64,000 nucleotides of DNA from Rugalucina vietnamica (taxonomy: Eukaryota; Mollusca; Bivalvia; Lucinida; Lucinidae): assembly GCA_964017185.1 (NCBI GenBank), contig OZ024876.1, positions 2,122,418-2,186,417 of the forward strand, given 5' to 3'. A model generated the notes under the pieces. The model saw nothing but the letters and a program-made list of their open reading frames with translations, was not told the origin of the DNA and did not search any database. Both the position numbers and the translations under genes were made by a program. Shown one piece after another: positions 1 through 9,832 of this stretch. Each line of letters begins with the position of its first letter. Within the stretch, counting starts at the first letter, position 1.

Positions 1-807
1 ACCAGGGGTGTCATTATCTTCCATAGGTTTATAATGGAAATGCATGATAAATAATTCTTCTCTGAAACCGCAAGACCCAAATAGTGTATATTTGGTATGT
101 GCATTAGACCCTGATCTTATTTGATGATTTTTTTTTTTCAAATGAACCAAAATGGTGGACAAGATGATAAACAGTTCATATTCTGTTATTCTGTTGGTGT
201 AAGTAGGGTTTCCAGGACACATGACCAAGATAACCTCAACCACTTTGTCCAGTGACTGTACTTATTGGCTCTAAGGTGAGCAATCGTTGCTTGGGCTACT
301 TGTTTTAAAGTAGACCAGCCTGAATACACCTTAAAATATACGAATGTTTTCTTAAAGTGAATATTCACCACTTTTTTCCTATGATCATAATGCTAGTTAA
401 ATGCATCAGGAATCAAACAGTCCAAAAGGTTTTTCTCTAACTGGCTTAATTAGCCTATTAATTTATTACTTTCACATGCCACTGCAGGCCGCCATTTATC
501 TCCAGAATAATCTGATAAAATCTTCTTTGGCAGCACATTGGTTTTCCAATATAAAATCAGTTGATCGAAGGAAATAAACAGAGTTAAAAAGGTACACAAG
601 GACTGGACTGCTCCAATGTATCCATTCAATAACCAATAGCCAGTGTTTCAATAAGGCAAGACACAAACCAGCCTGGCTATGTGAAAGTATATTTGAATTA
701 TTTGCAGTAGGCACGTAACAGGTACATGCACATGTTTCGCGTATTCATAAAGGTATATGGTAAATAGGCAAGGAGGCTGGTCTACACATTGTTTTTACTC
801 ATTAAGT

Positions 808-855
<48 letters not shown>

Positions 856-1594
856 TGACATTTATCCTTGTTGAAGTTCTTTTTTCCTCTTTGATGCCCG
901 TCACTTAAACATGTTAAATATATTTACGGTACTTATCATGTAGATATTATTCCAAAGCCTTATTTAATTTCATGTAAAACAATAATATGTTAAATATTCT
1001 ATATGATAAGAGGAAATCTATAGCCGCTGGTTCAGGCCAGGTCCCAAGAAAACTAAGCTGTTAAATCAAGTACGCAATAATTATATTAAAATATCATAAT
1101 TAAAATTTCACTTTCAAATCAAAGGCACTGATCAATATATGCAACTGATCTGCACCTTACTACTGCTATCCACAAGTCTTTCGCATATTTGTATTTGTAA
1201 AGAAGGTTTTCTCAGGACACTGAACACTGCACTTTTAATAGTCAGCTAATTGCAATTAATCTCTGGGAGTCACAGTATTCTTCCCCAGTAGCATTCAGCA
1301 CTATAATGATGCCATGTGTTCAGAATCCAGGTAGCCAGGGTCTTGAAATCCAGCTGTTTCAATCAGTTAGACCATCGAGATCAACATAATGTCTGCTGTG
1401 AGAGATTGCTGATAAGAGCAATAAACAGGACTGTAATTACCTTGGCAGATGATTAAATGAGCTATAGAAATTAAATTAGTACATGTCAAGGTGTTAGATT
1501 TTGATATAGACAATAAGAAATGGGAGACCGAACATCACTTTAAGTTAATCATATATTCAAAAGTCATGGACAAAGTGAATGTACCTTTAAGCGC
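1..1594. other. AT-rich non-coding stretch
   Basis: No gene is supported here. The only open frames are 60-75 codons long, have no recognisable protein features and no splice context. The one clear structure is the ATTT microsatellite listed separately. Confidence 0.6.
808..856. repeat. (ATTT)n microsatellite
   Basis: Uninterrupted tetranucleotide repeat of about 12 units in non-coding DNA. Confidence 0.95.
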
Positions 1595-1671
1595 TTTCTA
1601 GTCAACTCTTACCTAAGTTAACTCGTACCTTAGTCAGCTCGTACCTACTTTTGGTCAACTCGTACCTGAAG

Positions 1672-1750
<79 letters not shown>
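1672..1750. repeat. (GATA)n microsatellite
   Basis: About 19 tandem GATA units run to the left end of the mariner-like element. GATAGATAGAG resumes just after that element's right end, so the element inserted into the microsatellite. Confidence 0.95.
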
Positions 1751-1751
<1 letters not shown>

Positions 1752-2763
1752 CGAGGTATGGCAGGAAAGTTCGTAGACACCACTGGTATTTTCAACAGGA
1801 AAAGAAATTCAGTCAAAATGAATATATCTAGGTTTGCAAAAATATTTCATGAGCAGATAGACGAAATTTTATGAAAATCTGGCCAACACGACATCTTCTA
1901 CAGCCTTTTATGTGCACCTCCCTAATCGGGAGCGGGGCAAGGGTCAACGTCTCAGTGACGTTACTTGAAGTTTATTGCCGTCAGTGCTTTATATATTTTT
2001 AACAAGTTTAACCGATGTTTCAGAGTTATTCCACATAGGGTCCTTAGATATCGGTACAATTTTATTATGTGTATCCAGCTGTCAAATGCAGATCTGTGCC
2101 AACTGTCCTCAGCAGTTGAACATATGAAACCATTTTCATTCGCTGAGAATGTAAGACGAGTACCCTTCCGCAGCCGTTTATCATCTTAGATGATCTATAG
2201 AGCATCCAAAAATCAACTCTGCCACTTGTAAACTAGTGACAGACAAGCTGATAGCATTTATGTTGTTGTTTATATCATTTCCATCGTGTTTGTTGGCCAT
2301 TTCCATATCAAAAGCACACAATTTTATGGTTATCGGCTGTTCTCCGACGTCAAAATTACGCCATTTTTTCAAACAATTTTTTCCTCGGACTGCATCTGAT
2401 ATTTTATTCTTAGATATCAAATTGTACTGCCGCCAAGGCCCAAACATTCAGAAAACGTTGCTGATTGAACATTCTTTCAGGATCAAAATATTTTAACGTT
2501 ACAGCACACTTCCGTGCCGTTTCACAAGCAAAAACAGAATGTGAAAATCTTCACATTTTATCACGTTTAGACACCTGCCCCGCACGGCCCTACTCTCAAG
2601 CAGAAAAGTGGCCATATCAAGTGTGTTATTACTTCAAATTGCACAAAATTTCTGAAATATACTCATAAGATATTGCTGCTTGAAATTATGCAAAACGTAT
2701 CTTCAACAACGCGTTACTTTTTCTGATAGCTGAAGTGTCTACGAACTTTCCTGCCATACCTCG
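1752..2763 (-). mobile_element. Mariner-like DNA transposon, non-autonomous (copy 1)
   Basis: Terminal inverted repeats of about 28 bp (left end begins CGAGGTATGGCAGGAAAGTT; the right end is its complement) are flanked by TA on both sides, the target of Tc1/mariner elements. The insertion splits a GATA microsatellite, which fixes the ends to the base. The interior parallels the element at 31307-32298, whose minus strand keeps a transposase C-terminal remnant. No intact transposase is present. Strand is assigned from that remnant. Confidence 0.8.
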
Positions 2764-2782
2764 TAGATAGATAGAGGATATT

Positions 2783-2936
2783 CAAGTTTTTGGAGTGAAT
2801 ATGAGTTTTATTTCATTGAGTGAAGTGAAAAAATTTTATATTTCATGAGTGCCGAAGGCACGAATGAAATATATAATTTTTCACTTCACGAGATGAAATA
2901 AAAGTCATATTCACGACAAAAACTTAAATTTTCTTT
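2783..2936. repeat. Foldback palindrome
   Basis: Near-perfect inverted repeat of roughly 75-bp arms centred on GTGCCGAAGGCAC. The outer arms carry GAATATGA and TCATATTC and the inner arms ATGAAATATA-type sequence. It would form a long hairpin. No coding content. Confidence 0.8.
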
Positions 2937-3309
2937 TTATTATATTGCATGTAGTCATTGTAACGTTGCGCGCTAAAGCATATGACGTCAAAATCTTAAA
3001 TGACGTTATTACGTCACGTCATTACGTCGCTATTTTGTGTGAACGTTCATTGCGTCAACAAAAGCATAGATTATAAAATTTAGTTATGTATAAATTAGAA
3101 ATGAAACGGTGGAATCGTTATTTGCGTATTCCCAAATCTTATATTTTCATATGTGAAAATATAACTTTTTTATATTTTCACATGTGAAAATATAACTTTT
3201 TCAAATATTGGTTATATTTAATACATATTTCTCTATATTTCATCACTTGTCATATAATAAATAGATTTCTTTAATTAGATGTCTTTCACTTGAATATTAG
3301 TTTGATGTT

Positions 3310-3580
3310 ACTTATCTGTCTGCCTGCCTGTCTGTCCGTCAGTCCCGGTGTCCACCTACCCATTTATTTATTTATTATTTATCCCTCCGTCCTTATTTAA
3401 CAGACTATTAATAATTTTGATATATATCACCCTGGTAATCCAATCAGTTTCGCCGATAATTAAGTTAACGCATGCACGTGCCAAATGTAATATTAGTTTG
3501 ATGGTAATTATCTGTTTGTATGCCTGTCCGTCAGTCCCGGTGTACATCTACCTATTTATTTCTTTATTTATTGGTGACAG
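3310..3580. repeat. Tandem duplication with CTGT/TTTA-rich tract
   Basis: The phrase CTGTCCGTCAGTCCCGGTGT followed by CTACC and an ATTT-rich run occurs twice, near 3330-3385 and 3525-3575. It directly precedes the acceptor-like ACAG of the exon-like ORF at 3581. Confidence 0.7.
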
Positions 3581-3738
3581 AACACCAGTTGACCCGCTTC
3601 CAGCGACGCCAGTACCGAACCATGCAGGGACAGATCCTGGGACTCTGGAACCGGTACAGCAGAGGAGAGGTTACAGCAACTGACCTGCTGAAACAGATCT
3701 CGACGAAGTTCAAGCCGTCTGTGAGCATGAGAGACTGA
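3581..3738 (+). pseudogene. Orphan terminal-exon-like ORF inside the composite element
   Basis: After TTGGTGACAG, which reads as a splice acceptor, an open frame of about 52 codons runs to a TGA. It contains RFQRRQYRTMQGQ, LGLWNRYSRGE and TATDLLKQISTKF, is rich in charged residues and looks helical. Its codons look coding-like, unlike the surrounding AT-rich DNA. I do not recognise the protein and see no upstream exon to splice to it. It may be an exon captured by the surrounding inverted-repeat element, the last exon of a gene extending elsewhere, or a remnant of a transposon protein. Confidence 0.35.
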
Positions 3739-4868
3739 AATAGTGATAGAGACTGAGATTACTGAATCTGAATAGTTACTGGTGACACGCCAAATGTGAA
3801 TGTGAATTTAAAAAAAAACTGTGTTGTAGAAGGGTCTCCATAGAAAAAATCCAGACTGAGATTAAACTGAATGTGAATTACAAAAACTGTGTTTTAGAAC
3901 GATCTCCATAGAAAATAAATTATCAATATGATTTTCAAAATTGGTTTTTCAAATATGGATTCATAAAATGTCATTTTAATGTAAATATTAGTTTGTAATA
4001 TAATAAAATAATAATATTGATAAAATAAATCTAACAAATAGGTATGAAAATTACAGAGGTACGAGTTGACTAAGGTACGACTTAACTAAGGTACGAGTTG
4101 ACCAAAAGTAGGTACGAGTTGACTAAGGTACGAGTTGACTTAGGTACGAGTTGACTTGTCATTCCGGTCATTTCCGTAAGTTTAAGCAGAACTCGGCAAT
4201 TTCCGTAGAAATTTCGTTCAAGTTCGGTTCGGTCTCAATTTTGTCTATTATTCATTTGCTATTTTTAGCATTTGATGTCTATGAAACCGTAAGGGGTGTC
4301 CTACACGGACAAGTTAGTAATTAAGCTATTTTAACCAAAAACCAGAATTCATGGAATGTTAAAGTTTATAACTTATCAATATCAACTTTGCAACTGTCAC
4401 ATTTACAAAACGGAATAACTATCTCGACAAACGCTTATAATAAGGAGTGACCAACTGGACATGGAAAGTTTTAGCCGACCCTCAAGAAGAATCCTATTTT
4501 CAGAAGTGACTAAAATAACATTACTCTTAATTAAAAATCCGTCAAATTTCCCATTAAGCCGAATAACGCCCATCATATACAAATCAAATCAAAATATTTT
4601 GCCATAATTATCTTAAAAGAGTAAGTAGACCTTTCTTTTTATTTGTTTCAATGTTGTTTATTTTCGAATGCACACAAAACTAGGCATATATAGTGTAGCG
4701 GGTGCTTGTGATTGGTACGTCGTATTTTCTCTGGCAGTGTAGGCCTAATTTAATGGTTGTCCTCGAAAAAATTATTAAGAAATAAATCAGCTCTGGGGAA
4801 GTGATTGTTATGGCGATTGGAGCCCTCCTTTTTCACAAGAACTTTTCCCTTTCAGGTTTTGTGATACA

Positions 4869-5348
4869 ATGGGTGTAGGCCGTGCCACAGACGAAAACTT
4901 GGCTTTCCCGGAGCATCTAGACGCTGCGGTGACACAAGTTCGCTCATCCCAGGGCTTTCCTGACTTATTCAACGACCATCGCGGACCTTCAACATGTCAG
5001 TCAGCAGGTGAAAACGGAGAGACTCAAAATTACTGTAAAACTGAGACAGATTCGGACGAGTTCAACTCGGACACCACAATCAGTGTACATGTTCATGACA
5101 AAATGGCGACGAATTTCACACATGGAAATGAACTTTTATCTCGTGAGAGACAGTGTCATTCAAGTTGTGGTAGGATTTCTAGAATAATGGGAGACGAACA
5201 GACGAGCAGAACAAGTGGCAGACTTTTAAGATCAATGGGGGACGAAATATTCTGCCGTTACGCCATAAGACGCAGTTTTGGCCATTTGGTTAAAGCGGTG
5301 GCCAATGAACAAGACAGCTCAAAACCACAGAGACCCTCGTCAAGTTGA
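4869..5348 (+). CDS. Candidate BH3-only-like protein, 159 aa
   Basis: One uninterrupted frame starts 13 bp after CCCTTTCAG, which could be the acceptor of a 5' UTR intron. Residues 117-128 read GRLLRSMGDEIF, matching the core BH3 pattern L-x-x-hydrophobic-G-D-E-hydrophobic (L120, M123, G124, D125, E126, I127). A weaker relative, GRISRIMGDE, sits 16 residues earlier at 101-110. Residues 1-90 are polar and probably disordered. No membrane helix or other Bcl-2 homology region was seen. In known BH3-only proteins this helix binds the groove of Bcl-2-type survival proteins at mitochondria and promotes apoptosis. The family call is inference: the motif lacks the first hydrophobic BH3 position. It could instead be an unrelated helical repeat protein. 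Confidence 0.5.
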   Translation: MGVGRATDENLAFPEHLDAAVTQVRSSQGFPDLFNDHRGPSTCQSAGENGETQNYCKTETDSDEFNSDTTISVHVHDKMATNFTHGNELLSRERQCHSSCGRISRIMGDEQTSRTSGRLLRSMGDEIFCRYAIRRSFGHLVKAVANEQDSSKPQRPSSS

Positions 5349-5472
5349 TACTATATATTAAACTTTGCGCATACCGGGTCCGACATAGTGTGTATTTTTG
5401 CTCAAACATTAACAGTGTTTCTACCAAAAATACAAAAAAATTTATACCATGACACACGGAATCAGTCCGCAG

Positions 5473-5478
5473 AATAAA
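5473..5478 (+). terminator. Possible poly(A) signal AATAAA after the BH3-like gene
   Basis: AATAAA lies 125 bp downstream of the TGA stop at 5348. Use is not shown. Confidence 0.4.
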
Positions 5479-5619
5479 ACCAGAAAGAGGCATTAAAATG
5501 GCTAAAACGCATGCGGTTGAGCACCTAATGTTGCATGGCTTGTTGTAGGCCATCTGTATATGATATAGGGAGTGATTGTAACGTTACATAGACGTAAAAA
5601 ACAACTAGTCTTTTGATAA

Positions 5620-5781
5620 AAACCAGGAAACAGGCGTGCATTAACCCCCGTTTTTATGTAGAAAAGCTGGGGTTTGCAGGGGTATACCTAATTTTCTTAT
5701 TTGATTCTTTGATTCAAAATATACATTGTGGGTACTCGTTAGAACCGCCTCGCCGCGGCGGTTCCAACGTGTATCCACAAT

Positions 5782-5829
<48 letters not shown>

Positions 5830-5950
5830 TTTTATTTTTTTTTTTTTTTTTTTTTGTAAAATATTAAAAACATCATATTTTTTCCAATGAAATTTTCAAT
5901 TAAAAGCTGAAAACAAATCTCTGTTTATTGCATAGGCAAGTTTTTGTAAT
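5620..5950. mobile_element. MITE family B copy, expanded by a poly(T) tract
   Basis: Carries the family landmarks: GGGGTTTGCAGGGGTATACC, the inverted pair GAACCGCC/GGCGGTTC, CAATGAAATTTTCAAT and GCATAGGCAAGTTT. The right arm after the hairpin is replaced by the T-run at 5784-5855. Confidence 0.75.
5784..5855. repeat. Poly(T) tract
   Basis: About 70 bases of nearly pure T with two A interruptions, inside a MITE family B copy. Confidence 0.95.
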
Positions 5951-6009
5951 GGTCACCATTTTTCTTCTTTGCAATTAAAGTTTTATTAAACATTATGCTT
6001 ACTCGTATT

Positions 6010-6090
6010 ATTTGTTTGTTTGATTATTTTCTATACGTCCTAGTCAAAGGCTATTGCCATGTCGGGGCGTTAAATCCATTTTATGGAAAG
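6010..6090. repeat. Family D interspersed repeat fragment
   Basis: TTTGTTTGTTTGAT, an ACGTCC-AGTCAAAGGCTA stretch and GTCGGGGCGTTAAATCC match the end of the dispersed repeat seen whole at 36645-36958 and 37695-37985. Confidence 0.6.
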
Positions 6091-6370
6091 CCATGAGGAA
6101 AACATATCCGTGTAATATATACCCCCTTAAACCACCCTTTTTACATGTGTATATCTTTGCTTACTTTTGATCCCAAACATAGATTGTGGGTACTCGTTAG
6201 AACCGCATCGGCGAACTGGTTCTAACGTGTACCAAAATCGATGTTTTGAGTAAAAATGCAGTTTGAAATATTATCATAAATTTTCTAATGAACTTTTTCT
6301 GATGACAATTTTCAATTTTTGCAGCTTTAAAATCTTGTATAATTGCCTGGGCATGTTTTCGTAATGCTAC
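6091..6370. mobile_element. MITE family B copy
   Basis: Has GGAAAACATATCCGTG at one end, AACATAGATTGTGGGTACTC and GTTAGAACCGC at the hairpin and GGGCATGTTTTCGTAATG at the other end. The hairpin has decayed. Confidence 0.75.
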
Positions 6371-6469
6371 CTAAAATTGGGATGTCATGGCATGCTCGAT
6401 GTGCTTTAAAATGCACATCCACCCAAGAAATTCAATAAGAGACAACCAAAGCTTATAAATATGTTTATC

Positions 6470-6685
6470 TGTTTGTTTGTTTCAGTTGTGGTTTAGCGCC
6501 CCAGTCATCAGCTATGGTCATGCCGGGACGTTGCCTCCATTTTATGGGACCTTTACCAAAATTTAGGATGTCATGACATCCAAAATGTGTTTCAAATATA
6601 ACCACCCACCAAAGCCAATAAGGTGGTTTGACTTAAACCACTTTTCCTGGGCAGGCTCAGACCTGAGCGGTTAACCAGTAATCAG
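6470..6685. repeat. Family D repeat, interrupted by the CR1-like LINE
   Basis: Reads GCTATGGTCATGCCGGGACG, TGCCTCCATTTTATGGGAC, CCTGGGCAGGCTCAGACCTG and GGTTAACCAGTAATCAG. The sequence that should follow in the family (ATGGTCAG, compare 37745-37795 on the other strand) resumes at 14740, so the LINE at 6686-14738 inserted here. Confidence 0.7.
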
Positions 6686-7054
6686 AGCGGAAGAGCGGAA
6701 ATGACGTCGCTTCAATATGGCTGCGCTTTCAAAACAACTTAAAGAAAAATATGTAAAATAAATTATTAAGAAGAAAATAACGATTTATTCATACGGAAAA
6801 AGGCAAATTCAAGTGCGCTTAGGACAGTTCTTTCAAGATCTTGTGTTAATAGTGTAATTCTTTTGAGGAAATTCGCAGAAAATGAGGTAACATTTTTTAC
6901 AGATATGTAAACATTTTCGGTGACGGTCATTTGCTCAACAGTTTTCGCTTTGTGTAGTCCGTATATGACAGTCTGATAATTCGTTCCTTGCGGAAAGAAT
7001 TCCTACAACTTTGCTGTATGCTTATACTGACATCTTCTACACAAAATCCTGAAA

Positions 7055-7858
7055 ATGAATGGCCCTGAGAAAGCAGTTGACTGTGAAAACAGCGTAGAAA
7101 CAACCCAAATCATTCCTGATCATGAGTTAAGTGATTTGAACGGAACAGAACCGTCCACAAAATCTGAATCATCACTCAGTTTGAGTTTCCAGTCAGATTT
7201 GTCAAATTTGTCCAACAGCCAACTAGATTTCAATGATCCGTTTGAGGGAATATTATATAGAACAGACGTGTTGGAATCAAAATATAGTATCTCGTTTGTT
7301 TCAAGCGTGCTCTTTGACTCGTTTAAAAATAAGATGCACGCAGATTATATGAGCAGTGTAGATATTGACGAGACCACTTTTATGTCAAAATGCGCAACAC
7401 ATATAAATGGTGTTAAATGCGACATCAAATTAGATGCTCATTTTAAAACAGTAGAGCTCAGCGGCATGGGATTCCAAAAATGGAGAGAGGAGCGGTTTCC
7501 TAGAATTACGCAGTTTCTCCTCAAAAGGGTGGTGCAGAAAATGGACAGTATTGTCGAAGGGAGCATCAAGAGTGAGCAGGGACCAACAGAATCGACAGAA
7601 TCGGCAGAATCGGCAAATATAACGTTAAATGGTATACCAATTAGTGACGGGACATCTAAACAGCAATGTGACGTCAACGACAACGTAGCGCCAAGATGTA
7701 ACGTCGCGCAGTTAAACGACGACATAAATGGCGCGCTAAACGGTACCAATGAATTAATGAACGCCGTAGAGGACGACGACCTAGAAGAGAACACTTCTAC
7801 ATCTAACACAAAAAAAACAGGAATGTCTCCAAGCACCGCAGCAAATAATAGATTTTGA
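7055..7858 (+). pseudogene. LINE ORF1, N-terminal part (frameshifted)
   Basis: A 267-codon frame, acidic and Ser/Asn rich, starting at the first ATG after the leader. No named domain was seen. Around 140-160 it has FQKWREERFPRI, then TESTESAESA. It ends early because a run of seven or more A near 7808-7818 appears to have slipped. The adjacent frame continues downstream without a stop into the ORF at 7920, so both pieces were probably one ORF1 of roughly 790 residues. In living elements ORF1 protein binds the RNA and forms the retrotransposition particle. Confidence 0.65.
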
Positions 7859-7919
7859 TGTAGCCGGAGAAGAGTATACTGCGGAAAATATTACTGATAG
7901 GTATAAGCGGACTGAACTT

Positions 7920-9446
7920 TTGGATGGCTCTCAGAAAGTAAACCGACAGCTTGTTCAAGACTTTCAAACCCAATATCTAGACAACACATCAGTTCCCCCA
8001 TTCACGTCTACTCCGAATGTACAACGTTTAGATGGCGCAAATCATGCTACTGCTTCAGCCAGTGAGAATGTCTGTTGGTTAATGAACAGAATACAGCAAC
8101 TTGATAACGACATAAAGACAATCAAACAAGATGTTATTAAACAGATGGAATGTAAGCTCACTGAACTCAAAGCTTCCTTGATTGCAATGATCGAGAAATC
8201 CAGTTCACAGAAAACATATGCCGACGCTATCGGAAGCCCAAAACCGGTATCTAGAACAGAAAACCAATCCACTGAAAACAGTCAAAATATTGAAGATTCC
8301 TGTTTTATTGATGAAGGCTACGGAGACCAGTCCGGAATAGATGCTAAAAGAAGTTCGTCCGAGACTCGTCTGAAAACTGTGTATGTCGCTGATGACAGAG
8401 AAAATACCCAACAGCAGATTCACATCCTGACACCGATAGCCCCATCAGAAACTCAACAACGTGATCAAGCGATGGCGATTCAACATCACGGGCCAGCAAT
8501 ACATACTCAACGCCATGGGCCAGCGAATATAGCTCAACGCCATCGGCCAGCGATTAGAACTCAACGCCATGGGCCAGCGATCAGAACACAACACAATGTG
8601 CCAACGACCAGAACTCAATTACCTGTAGAAAATCCTCAGCCAGTAACTGTACGAGTGACTAACAGAAACCAGTCATTTAGTCGGTCACTTCCAAATACCA
8701 GCCGGAACTTTTCAGGTTTTGCACCCACAACTAGAGATAAAACTTTAATTGTAGGCGATTCAATAATGAAGGGGATCAATTACAGGGGATTACAGAAGGA
8801 TGTTAAGATATGCACAAGAAGCGGTGCTACCATTGGTGATTTATGGGAAGAGATATCCATATATGATCTGAAGTCTTTTGCGCGAATCATAATCTGTATA
8901 GGGGGAAATGACTGCTCTAGCAGAAGGGATACCACCGAGTTCGAAGAGAAGTATGACCAGCTGATAGGATTTATCAAAAGTGTCAACAAAGATTGCTTGG
9001 TTTATGTTAGTAAAATAGTACCCAGAGGAGACGTTGATGTTTCATCATATAACAGCTCGATCCTGCGAATTGTGGACCACTGGGCAATGCATAACGTTTA
9101 CTGCATTGGTGATTCGCATGAACTTTTCTTTGGAAAAGATCGGATGCCCTTGAGTAGATACTACTATAAGGACGGTGTACACCTATCACACTCAGGGACA
9201 AAACGATTACTGGATGCGTGGAATAGGCATGTACCGATTGTTCAGGACTATACTCAGTGTGTATATAAAGCCTCAAGATCTCCGAGAGTGATGAATAGAC
9301 AAAGGCCGACCAATAATCCCGGAAGACATGATGACTACAATACAGGGCGTTATAGAAACAATGGACAAAGGGGAAATGGTAATCGTCGATGTTACGGTTG
9401 CCACATGCAAGGACATATTTTGGCCGAATGCTGGAACTCACAATAG
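7920..9446 (+). CDS. LINE ORF1, SGNH hydrolase and CCHC zinc knuckle part, 508 aa
   Basis: Residues about 55-95 form a coiled coil (RIQQLDNDIKTIKQDV). Residues about 185-230 carry 11-residue repeats of the QRHGPAI type. Residues about 277-440 form an SGNH/GDSL hydrolase: LIVGDSIMKG (block I, nucleophile Ser), CIGGNDC (block III, Gly/Asn) and KDGVHLSHSG (block V, Asp/His). Near the C-terminus CYGCHMQGHILAEC is a CCHC knuckle. All catalytic blocks look intact. Esterase domains are known in ORF1 of CR1-group LINEs; their substrate is uncertain. The start shown is only the first Met in a frame that stays open upstream to the frameshift near 7815. Confidence 0.8.
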   Translation: MDGSQKVNRQLVQDFQTQYLDNTSVPPFTSTPNVQRLDGANHATASASENVCWLMNRIQQLDNDIKTIKQDVIKQMECKLTELKASLIAMIEKSSSQKTYADAIGSPKPVSRTENQSTENSQNIEDSCFIDEGYGDQSGIDAKRSSSETRLKTVYVADDRENTQQQIHILTPIAPSETQQRDQAMAIQHHGPAIHTQRHGPANIAQRHRPAIRTQRHGPAIRTQHNVPTTRTQLPVENPQPVTVRVTNRNQSFSRSLPNTSRNFSGFAPTTRDKTLIVGDSIMKGINYRGLQKDVKICTRSGATIGDLWEEISIYDLKSFARIIICIGGNDCSSRRDTTEFEEKYDQLIGFIKSVNKDCLVYVSKIVPRGDVDVSSYNSSILRIVDHWAMHNVYCIGDSHELFFGKDRMPLSRYYYKDGVHLSHSGTKRLLDAWNRHVPIVQDYTQCVYKASRSPRVMNRQRPTNNPGRHDDYNTGRYRNNGQRGNGNRRCYGCHMQGHILAECWNSQ

Positions 9447-9557
9447 GGGTTTGGCACAATAGCCACTAGTGTAAATACACACTCACATTCATTTTATGAC
9501 AGAAATCAATTTGAAGTTCTTGAAAGTATATGTAATGCGTGTAATACTTTACAGTGT

Positions 9558-9800
9558 TTGTGCCATGACACTTCTTCAGAGCTGGACTTGTTGAGTTACG
9601 ATGTCGTATCAAAAAGTAATGACGAAAATGAATTATCAGAAAAAGTTTCATTTACTACTTGTATTAGTCAAGAAACATGCTCAACTCAGCAACATTTAAT
9701 TAATGCAAATGACGATGTTGAAATTGTTTTTGATGATGACCGTTTACTGCCTCCTCCTACTCCTTCTTCTTCTTCCTTTTCTTCTTCTTCTCTTTCTTCT

Positions 9801-9832
<32 letters not shown>

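Larger units (their letters stand above)
1595..4160. mobile_element. Composite inverted-repeat element with subterminal GGTACGAGTTGAC repeats
   Basis: The left edge (1595-1670) carries about four copies of a GTCAACTCGTACC-type motif. The right edge (4054-4160) carries about six copies in the opposite orientation. Both ends also share the phrase GACCAAAAGTAGGTACGAG (or its complement). Such multi-copy inverted subterminal repeats are typical of non-autonomous DNA transposons. Inside lie a GATA microsatellite, a mariner-like element, a foldback and an exon-like ORF. No transposase for the outer element and no clear target duplication were seen, so it may be a composite rather than one element. 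Confidence 0.5.

Noticed and set aside
3348-3683. 111-codon frame across the CTGT/TTTA repeats
   Set aside because: Most of it is microsatellite translation and it runs in a different frame from the coding-like stretch at 3581-3738.
5613-5867. Poly-Phe reading frame
   Set aside because: Translation of a poly(T) tract in a MITE.
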